From Saprospiraceae bacterium (GTDB taxonomy: Bacteria; Bacteroidota; Bacteroidia; Chitinophagales; Saprospiraceae), in NCBI GenBank assembly GCA_016714025.1, contig JADJOB010000002.1, positions 1,644,001 to 1,708,000 of the forward strand: a stretch of 64,000 nucleotides of DNA, read 5' to 3'. Positions 44,563-53,875 of the stretch are shown here, piece after piece. The notes under the pieces were generated by a model. The model was not told the DNA's origin and made no database searches. It saw only the letters and a program-made list of their open reading frames with translations. Position numbers and translations under genes: made by a program. Numbering within the stretch: the stretch's first letter is position 1; the number at the start of each line of letters is the position of its first letter.

Positions 44563-46737
44563 ATGTTTAAACAGAATTATTTTTTTGCAATCTGCTTTTT
44601 GACCATTTCTCAATGCCTGTTTGCTGGTGAAGGCATGTGGCTTCCCATTTTTTTAAAATCTTTGAATGAGAAGGAAATGAAATCTATGGGAATGAAAATT
44701 TCTGCAGATGATATTTACAATATCAACAAAGGTTCTTTAAAAGATGCCATCGTTCAATTTGGTGGAGGCTGCACGTCGGAGATTATCTCAAACGAAGGTT
44801 TGTTGTTGACAAACCACCATTGTGGATTTGGCTATATTCAAGCGCTGAGTTCAGTAGAAAAAAATTACATACGTGATGGATTTTGGGCACGAAATAAAGC
44901 TGAAGAGCATGCGTGTTCAGGTTTAACTGCAACATTGATCGTCCGCATAGAAGATGTTACCCACAACATATTGGAGGGTGTTGATTTAAAAATGAGTGAA
45001 CTCCAGCGAAGAAATAAAGTTGATGAGAATATTGAAAAGTTAAAACTTGTGTTACCTAGAATGGCAGATCAGGATGTGATGATCCGTTCTTTTTATAATG
45101 GGAATCAATATTTTGCTTTTGTGACTGAAACTTTTAATGACATTCGCTTGGTTGGTACCCCCCCAGAGTCAATCGGAAAATTTGGAGCAGATACAGACAA
45201 TTGGGTTTGGCCAAGACATACGGGTGATTTTTCACTTTTTAGAATTTATGCCAATAAAGCCAATCGTCCTGCTGCCTTTTCTAAAGACAATGTTCCATAC
45301 AAACCGAAACATTTTCTTCCAATTTCTTTGAGTGGAATAAAAGAAGGAGATTTTACCATGGTTTTTGGTTTTCCAGGTCGGACAACGGAGTATTTAATAT
45401 ATGAAGCTACCCGCCAACAAGTTGAAGTATTAAATCCTGTCCGAATCAGTTTGCGAGATAAGACTTTAAAAATAATGGATAAATACATGCGTGCTGATGA
45501 GAAAACAAAAATTCAGTATGCATCAAAATATGCAGGTATCGCAAATTCATGGAAAAAATGGATCGGTGAAAACCTTGGAATGCGTGTTACCAATGGATTA
45601 GATAAAAAGTTACAGGATGATGCCGTTTTTCAAAAACGGGTCGAACAAAACCCAAAATTTGAATCGTATCGTAAACTTATTCCAGAAATGGAATTTTTAT
45701 ATAAACGATTGGAACCATTTACAAAAGCCAGAGAATACTATGCAGAAACATTTGTAAGAAATGTAGATGTGTACGATTACTACCAAATGGTTAAGTCATT
45801 GATCAATACGTATGAAGGAAGAGGTGAAACAAAATTTAATAGCAATAAGGAAGATATTTTAAAAAATGTGAATGCCTATTTTAAGGACTTCAATACTTCA
45901 ATCGATCAGGAAATATTTGCCAGTCTATTAGAACAATTTATTAAAGAGATGAATCCAGCGTTTGTTTTTAATTCATTAAAAGAAGATTTAATTAAACAAA
46001 AGGCAGATTATAAAGCATTTACTAAGGCACTTTATTCAAGCAGTAAGTTAACAAATGAAGATAGTTTGGCAACCCTTATGGCTATGGATTATTCACATTG
46101 GATCAATGCAGTGAAATCAGATCCGGTCTATCAGTTTTATGAAGACATGAATTTTTATCAAAATAACGATATCAATAAATTGTGTTTTGAATTGGAAGAA
46201 CAAATCAATGCACTCCGACGTACGCACATGACTGCTCTGATGGAAGTGATTCCTGAGAAAAGATATTATCCGGATGCAAACTCAACACTCCGTGTAACGT
46301 ATGGGAAAGTAGAAGGTTTTAAGCCACGTGATGGAGTTCATTATCTTTCAAAGACCACACTGGATGGAGTTATGGAGAAGTATATTCCGGGGGATTATGA
46401 ATTTGATGTCCCCAAAAAATTACAAACCTTGTTTAAAAATAAGGATTATGGTATTTATGGGGATGATGGTAAAATGCCATTAGCATTTATTGGATCCAAT
46501 CATACCACAGGCGGCAATTCAGGAAGCCCTGCCATTGATGCGCATGGAAATTTAATCGGCTTAAATTTCGACCGGGTATGGGAAGGGACCATGAGTGATA
46601 TCAATTATGATCCCAGCATTTGTCGCAACATAATGGTTGATGCGAGATACATTTTATTTATCATAGATAAATTTGCCGGCGCTAAATGGTTGGTAGACGA
46701 AATGAAATTGGTTTATCCTAAAGGAAAAAAGAAATAA
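44563..46737 (+). CDS. S46 family dipeptidyl-peptidase, DPP11-type (Asp/Glu-specific)
   Basis: This 724-residue periplasmic serine peptidase has a signal peptide cleaved before GEGMW. It releases dipeptides from peptide N-termini. The triad is visible: His in TNHHCG (85/86), Asp in HTGDFSLF (D222) and Ser in GGNSGSP (S653). Eighteen residues after the catalytic Ser is Arg671, in LNFDRVWEG. In the characterised Porphyromonas enzymes this position is Arg in DPP11, which prefers acidic P1 residues, and Gly in DPP7. Specificity for Asp/Glu is therefore inferred. Length fits the family (about 720). It would process peptides made by secreted proteases such as the M36 enzyme. No T9SS tail, consistent with a periplasmic location. 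Confidence 0.94.
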   Translation: MFKQNYFFAICFLTISQCLFAGEGMWLPIFLKSLNEKEMKSMGMKISADDIYNINKGSLKDAIVQFGGGCTSEIISNEGLLLTNHHCGFGYIQALSSVEKNYIRDGFWARNKAEEHACSGLTATLIVRIEDVTHNILEGVDLKMSELQRRNKVDENIEKLKLVLPRMADQDVMIRSFYNGNQYFAFVTETFNDIRLVGTPPESIGKFGADTDNWVWPRHTGDFSLFRIYANKANRPAAFSKDNVPYKPKHFLPISLSGIKEGDFTMVFGFPGRTTEYLIYEATRQQVEVLNPVRISLRDKTLKIMDKYMRADEKTKIQYASKYAGIANSWKKWIGENLGMRVTNGLDKKLQDDAVFQKRVEQNPKFESYRKLIPEMEFLYKRLEPFTKAREYYAETFVRNVDVYDYYQMVKSLINTYEGRGETKFNSNKEDILKNVNAYFKDFNTSIDQEIFASLLEQFIKEMNPAFVFNSLKEDLIKQKADYKAFTKALYSSSKLTNEDSLATLMAMDYSHWINAVKSDPVYQFYEDMNFYQNNDINKLCFELEEQINALRRTHMTALMEVIPEKRYYPDANSTLRVTYGKVEGFKPRDGVHYLSKTTLDGVMEKYIPGDYEFDVPKKLQTLFKNKDYGIYGDDGKMPLAFIGSNHTTGGNSGSPAIDAHGNLIGLNFDRVWEGTMSDINYDPSICRNIMVDARYILFIIDKFAGAKWLVDEMKLVYPKGKKK

Positions 46738-46743
46738 CTATTC

Positions 46744-47865
46744 TCATTTAACTATAAACCGCGCATTTCCAAGTTCCTGAGCTTTGTTGTCTAGTAACTG
46801 GAATGTATAAGTCGCAGCCTTTAATCCATGAATTTGAATCGAGTGCGATTCATTTTCAATCAATTGAATTTTAGCTGACTGAATCGTTTTCCCATTAACA
46901 TCTACTATGCGATAGGTATATCTTCCACCGGGTAAAGAATTATTACTTACTATGAGAACGTCTTGAGCCGGATTCGGATAAAGATTTAAAGCAATTGAAT
47001 TAGTTCCATTCGCTGTTTGTAATTGAATCCGATCATCAGGTTTGTATTGTACAGCTGCCGGCAAACCAAGACTGTCTGTTGTGATATAGGCTATATATCC
47101 TTTAGTTTCATTGGATACAAAAGCATATGCAGTTGTATTTAAATCTCCAAAAAAACCTGCAAACAGACCACTGGCTAAACCAGTAACATCAATCCATCCC
47201 AGAAATTGCACTTTGGCATCGATGGTTGTTTTGCTTACGGTATTAATTTTTTCGCGCAATACCTCCCAGGATTTAGCTGGTAATTTTAAAGTTCCCCATG
47301 CATCGGCTACTTTGTGAAATTTCGTATTAAAATTTACACGAAAAGAATCCGGTTTTAAGGGCAATGAATTTAATAAACTATCAGGTAGAATGCTGGATGA
47401 AAACGCAACTGAACTGATTGTTTGATAAGATAGGGAGTCTAAATAGTTTTCAGGATAACGCAATACTGTAGCCGGTTTAGGAAAAACATTGGCACCTCCT
47501 AAACCAGGTATCGGACCTCCACCGCGGGTGGCAGTTCCTAATAAATCGACTCGATTTGCATACATTCTGTAATACATTTCGGTGATTCCTTGAAAAACGA
47601 CCGCATCGGCAGTTGGAAAACTGGCAGCATTTGCACCTGCACTCTTTGGTAAATACACTTCAGAACGACGTACATTGGAATTTAAATTACTAAAATCCCA
47701 GCTTTGATTTGGTCCAGGAGATCCCAAAACCAAAGAAGCTACTACAGTATCGTAGCGATAACTGAACGAATCACCCACTGCTGGTCTAACAGCATTGGTA
47801 ATTGTAGTTTGTGCGCTTACTCCAAGACTTAAAAAGCAAAGAAATAAATAGTAGAAGTATTTCAT
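46744..47865 (-). CDS. Secreted T9SS cargo protein of unknown function
   Basis: This 373-residue protein has a signal peptide (MKYFYYLFLCFLSLGVSAQ), a beta-rich domain (about 20-285, SWDFSNLNSN near the start) and a T9SS type A tail (about 295-373, NLYPNPAQDVL). No enzymatic motif is seen. It lies 12 bases downstream of the ABC exporter gene, and probably shares its transcript. It ends six bases from the convergent S46 gene. Confidence 0.8.
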   Translation of the reverse strand: MKYFYYLFLCFLSLGVSAQTTITNAVRPAVGDSFSYRYDTVVASLVLGSPGPNQSWDFSNLNSNVRRSEVYLPKSAGANAASFPTADAVVFQGITEMYYRMYANRVDLLGTATRGGGPIPGLGGANVFPKPATVLRYPENYLDSLSYQTISSVAFSSSILPDSLLNSLPLKPDSFRVNFNTKFHKVADAWGTLKLPAKSWEVLREKINTVSKTTIDAKVQFLGWIDVTGLASGLFAGFFGDLNTTAYAFVSNETKGYIAYITTDSLGLPAAVQYKPDDRIQLQTANGTNSIALNLYPNPAQDVLIVSNNSLPGGRYTYRIVDVNGKTIQSAKIQLIENESHSIQIHGLKAATYTFQLLDNKAQELGNARFIVK

Positions 47866-47877
47866 ATTATTATTTTT

Positions 47878-49698
47878 TTATTGAAATGATTGTAAAGATA
47901 CGAAGCTGCTGTATTCACCTCCTTTTTTTAACAGAGATTCATGATTGCCTTCTTCCTGTATTTGTCCTTCCTTTAAAACGATGATCTTATTAGCTCGTTG
48001 AATGGTAGATAATCGATGCGCTATAATCACTGCGGTACGCCCTTCCAGGATTTCTGTCATGGCCTCCTGTATAATTTTTTCTGAGGCAGTATCCAAAGCA
48101 GATGTAGCTTCATCCAGAATCAGAATTTGTGGATTTCTGATTAAGGCTCTTGCTATAGTTAATCGTTGGCGTTGTCCGCCGCTGAGTTTCATCCCGCGGT
48201 CCCCAATGGTATAATTCAACTGTTCTGTTTGTTCGGATACAAATTGCTCGGCATGTGCTGCGCTCAAACTTTCCCAAATAGCAGATTCAGATTGTTGGTC
48301 CTTTCCAAATAGGATATTGTTTTTGATGGTATCATTAAAAAGAATGGGATCCTGGTTAACCATTCCCATTAAACTTCTTAAATCCGTTAACCGAAGGTCG
48401 CGAATGTCAATACCATCGACGGTAATTTTTCCATCAGTAACATCATAAAACCTACCGATCAAATCAACCAAGGTTGTTTTTCCAGAACCGGATGAACCAA
48501 CAATGGCCAATGTACTTCCTTTTGGAATCACCAGATTAATATTTCTTAAAGCATAAGCACTTTGATTTGGATATTTAAAGCTGACATTTTCAAATCGCAG
48601 CTCGTGCATAAATTGATTCTTTGATAAGGCATTGGGATTGTCTCTTATTTGGTCTTCCGCATTCAATACCTGATTGATGCGATCAGCGGCAGCCATTCCT
48701 TTTTGAATATTAAAGTAAGCATTTGATAATGCTTTAGAAGGTTCGATTACATTAAAAAATGCATAGAGAAATGCTAAAAATACAGAGCCGGACATTTCAT
48801 CTGCAAAAACAAGTTTAGCCCCATACCATAACAAACAACAGACAACTGTAATTCCTAAAAACTCAGACAAAGGAGATGATAAATCCCGTCTACGATAAAT
48901 TTTGGTTACCATGTTTCGGTATGCATCCAGGATTGAATTAAATCGTCCGATTACATAATTTTCTGCACCAAAAGATTTAATCACCCGCAATCCACCAAGA
49001 CTTTCTTCCTGTACAGAAATTAAATCGCCCATTAAATGCTGTGCTGTATTTGATTGTTTCCTCAATGTTCTGGAGATACCCCCTATGACAAGTGAAGTAA
49101 ACAACATCAACATAAATACAAACAAAGTCAATGCAGGACTGGTGTAAATCATAATGGCCATACTGCCCAATATCAATAAAGGATCTTTTACAAGCGTTTC
49201 AAGGGTCGACAAGATGCTGAATTCGATCTCCTGTACATCCGTAGTCATTCTTGAAATTAAATCGCCTTTCCGTTCTTCAGAAAAGTAGGATAGTGGCAAA
49301 CTCATAAATTTATTAAATAAATTTTGGCGAAGTTTTGCTGATACACCTACCCGGACAGGTGCCATGGTATGAATTGCCAGGTATCTAAAAAAATTCTTTA
49401 GAAAAAAAATAGCAGCCAAACCTCCACAAATAATCATCAGTCGCATATTCGGATCGTATTGATTGATCCAAACACCAAAGCGGTATTTAATTAATCCTAT
49501 TAAATCACTGATACTTTGTATCTGACCCGGATCCTGAAAACTAGGCATTTGCTTTTGAAAGAGCATTTCAAATAAGGGAATGATCGCTGGAATGCTCAAC
49601 ACCGTAAAGAGTGTAGCCAGAATATAAAAAAAGAAATGTGCTAATACTCGGTATTTATAGTCCCGGAGCAGACTCATCAATTGCAGAAATGCTTTCAC
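47878..49698 (-). CDS. ABC exporter, MsbA-like half-transporter
   Basis: This 606-residue protein fuses a six-helix type I exporter membrane domain (about 20-330) with an ATPase domain (about 365-606). It shows Walker A GSSGSGKTT (about 398-406), the Q-loop NQDP, signature LSGGQRQR (about 504), Walker B ILILDEATSALD and the H-loop IIAHR. It works as a homodimer in the inner membrane. Lipid A flipping (MsbA) is the likeliest role given similarity and length, but export of other lipids or peptides is not excluded. It lies 38 bases after accC, apparently on the same transcript. Confidence 0.88.
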   Translation of the reverse strand: MKAFLQLMSLLRDYKYRVLAHFFFYILATLFTVLSIPAIIPLFEMLFQKQMPSFQDPGQIQSISDLIGLIKYRFGVWINQYDPNMRLMIICGGLAAIFFLKNFFRYLAIHTMAPVRVGVSAKLRQNLFNKFMSLPLSYFSEERKGDLISRMTTDVQEIEFSILSTLETLVKDPLLILGSMAIMIYTSPALTLFVFMLMLFTSLVIGGISRTLRKQSNTAQHLMGDLISVQEESLGGLRVIKSFGAENYVIGRFNSILDAYRNMVTKIYRRRDLSSPLSEFLGITVVCCLLWYGAKLVFADEMSGSVFLAFLYAFFNVIEPSKALSNAYFNIQKGMAAADRINQVLNAEDQIRDNPNALSKNQFMHELRFENVSFKYPNQSAYALRNINLVIPKGSTLAIVGSSGSGKTTLVDLIGRFYDVTDGKITVDGIDIRDLRLTDLRSLMGMVNQDPILFNDTIKNNILFGKDQQSESAIWESLSAAHAEQFVSEQTEQLNYTIGDRGMKLSGGQRQRLTIARALIRNPQILILDEATSALDTASEKIIQEAMTEILEGRTAVIIAHRLSTIQRANKIIVLKEGQIQEEGNHESLLKKGGEYSSFVSLQSFQ

Positions 49699-49736
49699 AA
49701 AATAATCAATTGCAAATGAACTGATTTGTTCATTGA

Positions 49737-51083
49737 TTATTTATGGGGTTCCAGTTTAAAATTATTTAAGAAGCCGGTATGAAAATTCCCTGCTCTAAAA
49801 TCTGGATTTTTCATAAGCTGTTGGTGAAAGGGTATAGTGGTTTTTATGCCTTCCAGAATAAACTCATCCAGCGCTCGTTCCATTTTAGTTATACATTCTT
49901 CCCGGGTTTGCGCTTTACAGATCAATTTTGCAATCAGGGAATCGTAATAAGAAGGCACTGTATATCCGGCATACACATGGGTATCAACCCGGATGCCATG
50001 GCCTTTGGCTGTATGCAATGAAGTAATTTTTCCAGGATTAGGTCTAAAATCCATATAGGGATCTTCAGCATTGATCCGCACTTCCAGCGCATGCATGGCT
50101 GGAAAATAATTCTTACCTGTTATGGGTATTCCCGCGGCAACTTTAATTTGTTCTTTAATTAAATCATGGTCAATCACCTCTTCTGTAACCGGATGTTCTA
50201 CTTGAATCCGGGTATTCATTTCCATGAAATAGAAATTGCGGTATTTGTCCACCAGAAATTCAACAGTGCCAACGCCTTCGTAATCTATTGATTTACCGGC
50301 CTTTATAGCTGCTTCCCCCATCAGTTCCCGAAGCTCGGAAGTCATAAAGGGAGAAGGACTTTCTTCTACTAATTTTTGATGACGGCGTTGTATTGAACAA
50401 TCTCGCTCAGATAGATGTACTACACGTCCGTGTTGATCGCCAACCACCTGAAATTCTATGTGTCGGGGTTCTTCAATAAATTTTTCAACATATATTCCAT
50501 CATTTGAAAATGCGGCTTTTGCCTCTTGACGGGCAATATTCCACATGGATTCAAATTCATCTTCTTTCCAAACGATGCGCATACCGCGTCCTCCACCTCC
50601 GGCGGTTGCTTTAAGGATAACCGGATAGCCGATATCGGAAGCGATGCGTTTGCCTTGAGCAATATCTTGTAATAAACCGTCTGAACCTGGAACTACAGGA
50701 ACTCCGGCTTTGATCATAGTTTCTTTTGCGGTGATCTTATCACCCATTTTGCGAATTTGATCGGGTGTAGGTCCGATAAATTTGATTCCGTATTGATGAC
50801 AAATTTCTGCGAACTCTGCATTTTCGGCTAAAAAGCCATACCCAGGATGGACTGCATCGGCATTGGTTATTTCAACCGCAGCCATAATTTTTGGTATGTT
50901 GAGATAGGATTGGGAAGAAGCTGGTGGGCCGATACAAACAGCTTCATCAGCAAAACGAACATGCAGACTTTCGCGATCAGCAGTTGAATAAATTGCAACC
51001 GTTTTTATACCCATTTCACGGGCCGTACGAATGATACGTAGCGCGATTTCACCGCGGTTTGCGATTAATATTTTATTAAACAT
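49737..51083 (-). CDS. accC: Biotin carboxylase subunit of acetyl-CoA carboxylase
   Basis: This 448-residue cytosolic enzyme carboxylates the biotin on AccB, using ATP and bicarbonate, for malonyl-CoA synthesis. It has the biotin carboxylase N-domain (FNKILIANRGEIALRIIRTA), an ATP-grasp glycine-rich loop (TAGGGGRGMR), the metal-binding EMNTRIQVEHPVTE motif and a C-domain. Length is typical. It is 12 bases downstream of accB and translated in the order efp-accB-accC. Confidence 0.97.
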   Translation of the reverse strand: MFNKILIANRGEIALRIIRTAREMGIKTVAIYSTADRESLHVRFADEAVCIGPPASSQSYLNIPKIMAAVEITNADAVHPGYGFLAENAEFAEICHQYGIKFIGPTPDQIRKMGDKITAKETMIKAGVPVVPGSDGLLQDIAQGKRIASDIGYPVILKATAGGGGRGMRIVWKEDEFESMWNIARQEAKAAFSNDGIYVEKFIEEPRHIEFQVVGDQHGRVVHLSERDCSIQRRHQKLVEESPSPFMTSELRELMGEAAIKAGKSIDYEGVGTVEFLVDKYRNFYFMEMNTRIQVEHPVTEEVIDHDLIKEQIKVAAGIPITGKNYFPAMHALEVRINAEDPYMDFRPNPGKITSLHTAKGHGIRVDTHVYAGYTVPSYYDSLIAKLICKAQTREECITKMERALDEFILEGIKTTIPFHQQLMKNPDFRAGNFHTGFLNNFKLEPHK

Positions 51084-51095
51084 GCGGGGTATAAA

Positions 51096-51593
51096 TTAGG
51101 GTTCGACTAAGAATAAAACCTGGTCGTATTCAACCGGGGAAGCATCTTCTACCAATACCTTAACAATTTTACCCTTCACTTCACTTTCAATTTCATTGAA
51201 GAGTTTCATTGCTTCTATGATGCAAACGGTTGATCCAACTTCAACCGGATCTCCAACTTTTACAAATTGGGGTTTATCTGGTCCGGATGCCCGATAAAAC
51301 GTACCAACCATGGGAGATTTGATTTCTAATAATTTTTTATTTGAATTGGATTCTTCCTCAGAAGCAGCTTTTGAAGCAGAAGTTTCTTCAGCTGTTAAAA
51401 CGGGTTTGGAAACCGGTAAACTCGCTGGAATTGCTGGTGCTGCCGGAATATATGGAACTGAAATTGACGGATTTGTTTTGACTTCCTTGCCTGTTTTAAT
51501 TGTCAATTCAAAATCACCTTCTTTCATTTTAAAAACAGAAAGATCAGATTTGCTGACCAGACGTATAAGTTCCTGTATTTCTTTAAAGTTCAT
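51096..51593 (-). CDS. accB: Biotin carboxyl carrier protein of acetyl-CoA carboxylase
   Basis: This 165-residue protein has the usual AccB design: an N-terminal helical part (MNFKEIQELIRLV), a Pro/Ala/Ser-rich linker (about 40-85) and a C-terminal biotinyl domain with EAMKLFNEI, in which Lys130 is the biotinylation site. It carries CO2 between AccC and the carboxyltransferase. It starts three bases after the efp stop, so the two are probably translationally coupled. Confidence 0.96.
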   Translation of the reverse strand: MNFKEIQELIRLVSKSDLSVFKMKEGDFELTIKTGKEVKTNPSISVPYIPAAPAIPASLPVSKPVLTAEETSASKAASEEESNSNKKLLEIKSPMVGTFYRASGPDKPQFVKVGDPVEVGSTVCIIEAMKLFNEIESEVKGKIVKVLVEDASPVEYDQVLFLVEP

Positions 51594-51596
51594 GAT

Positions 51597-52163
51597 TTAT
51601 TGTTTTACGCGTTCAATATACTCCTTTGTCCTGGTATCAACCCGAATATGGTCCCCTTCTTCAACAAAAAGTGGCACCTTAACCAATGCCCCACTTTCTA
51701 AAGTGGCCATTTTTTGTGCATTGGTTGCAGTATTTCCACGGACCCCTGCTTCGGTTGATGTTACGGCCATGACTACATGGGCAGGAAGATCCACAGTTAA
51801 GGGGATTTCTTTTTCAACATGGTACAAGACCTCGGCTTCCATTCCCTCTTTAAGGAATTCACCATTTTCGATCAGATTGCTATCAATTGCCTCCTGGTCA
51901 TAAGTCTCTGAGTTCATAAAATGATACCCTGAATCATCTTTATAAAGATACTGCATTTTTCGCCTTTCCACCCGAACATCATCTACATCATGACCGGCTA
52001 CAAATGTATTTTCTACAACCTTTCCTGAAGATAAACTTTTCAATCGGGTTCTAACAAATGCATTTCCTTTACCGGGTTTGACGTGCTGAAATTCAACAAT
52101 CACGTAAATATCGTTATTAAAATTAATACACAAACCATTCCGAATATCTGAAGTATTAGCCAT
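51597..52163 (-). CDS. efp: Translation elongation factor P
   Basis: This 188-residue factor relieves ribosome stalling at polyproline. It has the three-beta-barrel layout with KPGKGNA at the domain I loop; Lys32 corresponds to the modified Lys34 of E. coli EF-P. No modification enzyme (EpmA/EpmB or others) is encoded in this window. It is first in the efp-accB-accC unit, an order seen in many Bacteroidota. The giant secreted proteins upstream contain PP-rich HYR units (NNQPPATG), a plausible client, though this is inference. Confidence 0.96.
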   Translation of the reverse strand: MANTSDIRNGLCINFNNDIYVIVEFQHVKPGKGNAFVRTRLKSLSSGKVVENTFVAGHDVDDVRVERRKMQYLYKDDSGYHFMNSETYDQEAIDSNLIENGEFLKEGMEAEVLYHVEKEIPLTVDLPAHVVMAVTSTEAGVRGNTATNAQKMATLESGALVKVPLFVEEGDHIRVDTRTKEYIERVKQ

Positions 52164-52185
52164 TAGATTTTTTTTTAAGAAGGCG

Positions 52186-52193
52186 CAAAGATA
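52186..52193 (-). promoter_or_regulatory. Bacteroidota -7 element (TATCTTTG on the minus strand) of the efp-acc operon
   Basis: The plus strand reads CAAAGATA, 22 bases before the efp ATG at 52163. It is the same octamer as before acs and the gene at 38086. Confidence 0.65.
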
Positions 52194-52269
52194 ATCCAGA
52201 ATACCCTACTAAAAAGCAGTATTCAAGCCTTATAGACTAAAATAATAAAGCCAAAATCGGTTTTATGAC

Positions 52270-53793
52270 CTATCTGGGTACTAAATTGAATTCAACCCGG
52301 CGATTCAAATAACGGCCGGTCTCATTATTATTGCTTGAAATGGGTTTAGCAGACCCAAAACCTGCATAACTCAATCTGGAGGCGTTTACACCTTGAGAAA
52401 TCAGGTATTCATAGCAGACTTTTGCCCGACGTTCAGATAAATCCAGGTTGAATTTAGCTGATCCTGAATTGTCGGTATGTCCATGAATAGACAAATTGTA
52501 ATCCGGATATTTTCTTAATATTTTGGATACTTTATCTAAAATATTGAAAGATTCAGATTGCAGGGTGGCACGTCCAAGGTCAAATTGTACTGCACGCATT
52601 GCAAAATCCAGGGTTTCTTTGTCAGCCTTATCAATTACCGGACAGCCCTTATTATTTGCTGGTCCAGGAGCATTTGGGCAACTGTCAATTTTATCCATTA
52701 CACCGTCTCCATCTGAATCCGGACAGCCTTTAAATTGTGCTAATCCAGCGGTAAACGGACATTCATCCTGATCATCTGAAATACCATCTGAGTCACTGTC
52801 TTTTTTCATTTCTTCCGGACAGCCGGATTTTGATTTAATACCGGCAACATTTGGACATTTGTCCTCTTTATCTGAAATTCCATCACCATCTGAATCCGGA
52901 CAACCATTAAATTCGGCCAAACCGGCTTTATCCGGACATTGGTCGTTTTTATCAGAGACTCCATCCCCATCTGCATCTGCTTCAGGGCAACCTTTGTTTT
53001 CTTTGATTCCTTTAAGATTCGGGCATTCATCCTCATTGTCGGCTATGCCATCTTCATCGGTATCCGGACAGCCCATAAATTTTTCAATACCTTTTAATTC
53101 CGGACATTTATCGTCTTTATCAGGGATGCCATCACCGTCTGAATCCGGGCAACCCATAAATTTGGCTAGGCCAGGAGTATTTGGACACAAATCAAATTCG
53201 TCTATAATACCATCTTTATCGGCATCAGGTTTTTCCATCACAGCTTCTTTGTTTTGGTTTTTCTTGTTTCCCAATAAATACACAAAGCCAAAATGATGTT
53301 GGATATGTGATTCAGAATTTGCAATGTTTAACCTGTAATCTGATTGCCAATGCAGGTAAAATTGTGGGTGAACCATAAAATTTATTCCGAGTCCTAGCGG
53401 AACCTCAACGCCAAAATCGCCTTCTTTTGGGATGACAAAATTGACACCAGCCACTAAGATTGGATTGGCCCATCTTGATTTTAATACATGTAAATTGCCT
53501 TGTGCACCCAGAGTAAAAAATGGATTTTTTATTGTTTCGTCGGTGCTGTCTTTATAAATACCCAATCCAAATGGAACTGTTACAGATAAATTATGAGGAA
53601 AATTGCGGATGTAAGCCAATTCAAAACCATTTTGAAATTGACGAAATGCGGCAGCGTCTTTATCCCTAAATGTATTGTAATCAAACAAGGTTTTACGTGC
53701 CATAAGCCCCTGTTTAAAATCTGAAAATTGAGCTTGAAGCGGGCTCATCATATTAAAACATATAAAAAATACTAAACAGAGTACGTGTTTCAT
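52270..53793 (-). CDS. OmpA-family outer-membrane protein with thrombospondin type 3 repeats
   Basis: From the ATG at 53793 this is 507 residues with signal peptide MKHVLCLVFFICFNMMSPLQAQ. The longer frame from 53892 is rejected because a -7 element lies at 53813-53820 inside it. An N-terminal beta-barrel-like domain (about 23-185) is followed by seven Asp-rich TSP type 3 repeats (about 190-385, DSDGDGIPDKDDKCP type), which bind calcium. The OmpA C-terminal domain (about 395-507, IHGHTDNSG...LSERRA...GFGSAKP) anchors to peptidoglycan. It tethers the outer membrane to the wall; members of this type are abundant in Bacteroidota. Confidence 0.92.
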   Translation of the reverse strand: MKHVLCLVFFICFNMMSPLQAQFSDFKQGLMARKTLFDYNTFRDKDAAAFRQFQNGFELAYIRNFPHNLSVTVPFGLGIYKDSTDETIKNPFFTLGAQGNLHVLKSRWANPILVAGVNFVIPKEGDFGVEVPLGLGINFMVHPQFYLHWQSDYRLNIANSESHIQHHFGFVYLLGNKKNQNKEAVMEKPDADKDGIIDEFDLCPNTPGLAKFMGCPDSDGDGIPDKDDKCPELKGIEKFMGCPDTDEDGIADNEDECPNLKGIKENKGCPEADADGDGVSDKNDQCPDKAGLAEFNGCPDSDGDGISDKEDKCPNVAGIKSKSGCPEEMKKDSDSDGISDDQDECPFTAGLAQFKGCPDSDGDGVMDKIDSCPNAPGPANNKGCPVIDKADKETLDFAMRAVQFDLGRATLQSESFNILDKVSKILRKYPDYNLSIHGHTDNSGSAKFNLDLSERRAKVCYEYLISQGVNASRLSYAGFGSAKPISSNNNETGRYLNRRVEFNLVPR

Positions 53794-53812
53794 ATAGGGT
53801 TTTTTGACTATG

Positions 53813-53820
53813 CAAAGGTA
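53813..53820 (-). promoter_or_regulatory. Bacteroidota -7 element (TACCTTTG on the minus strand)
   Basis: The plus strand reads CAAAGGTA, 19 bases before the ATG at 53793. It decides the start of the OmpA-family gene. Confidence 0.65.
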
Positions 53821-53875
53821 GGTGAAATTTAGAGGAATGTATTGAAATTTAGCAGTTTGTATCATTAAAATGAAC

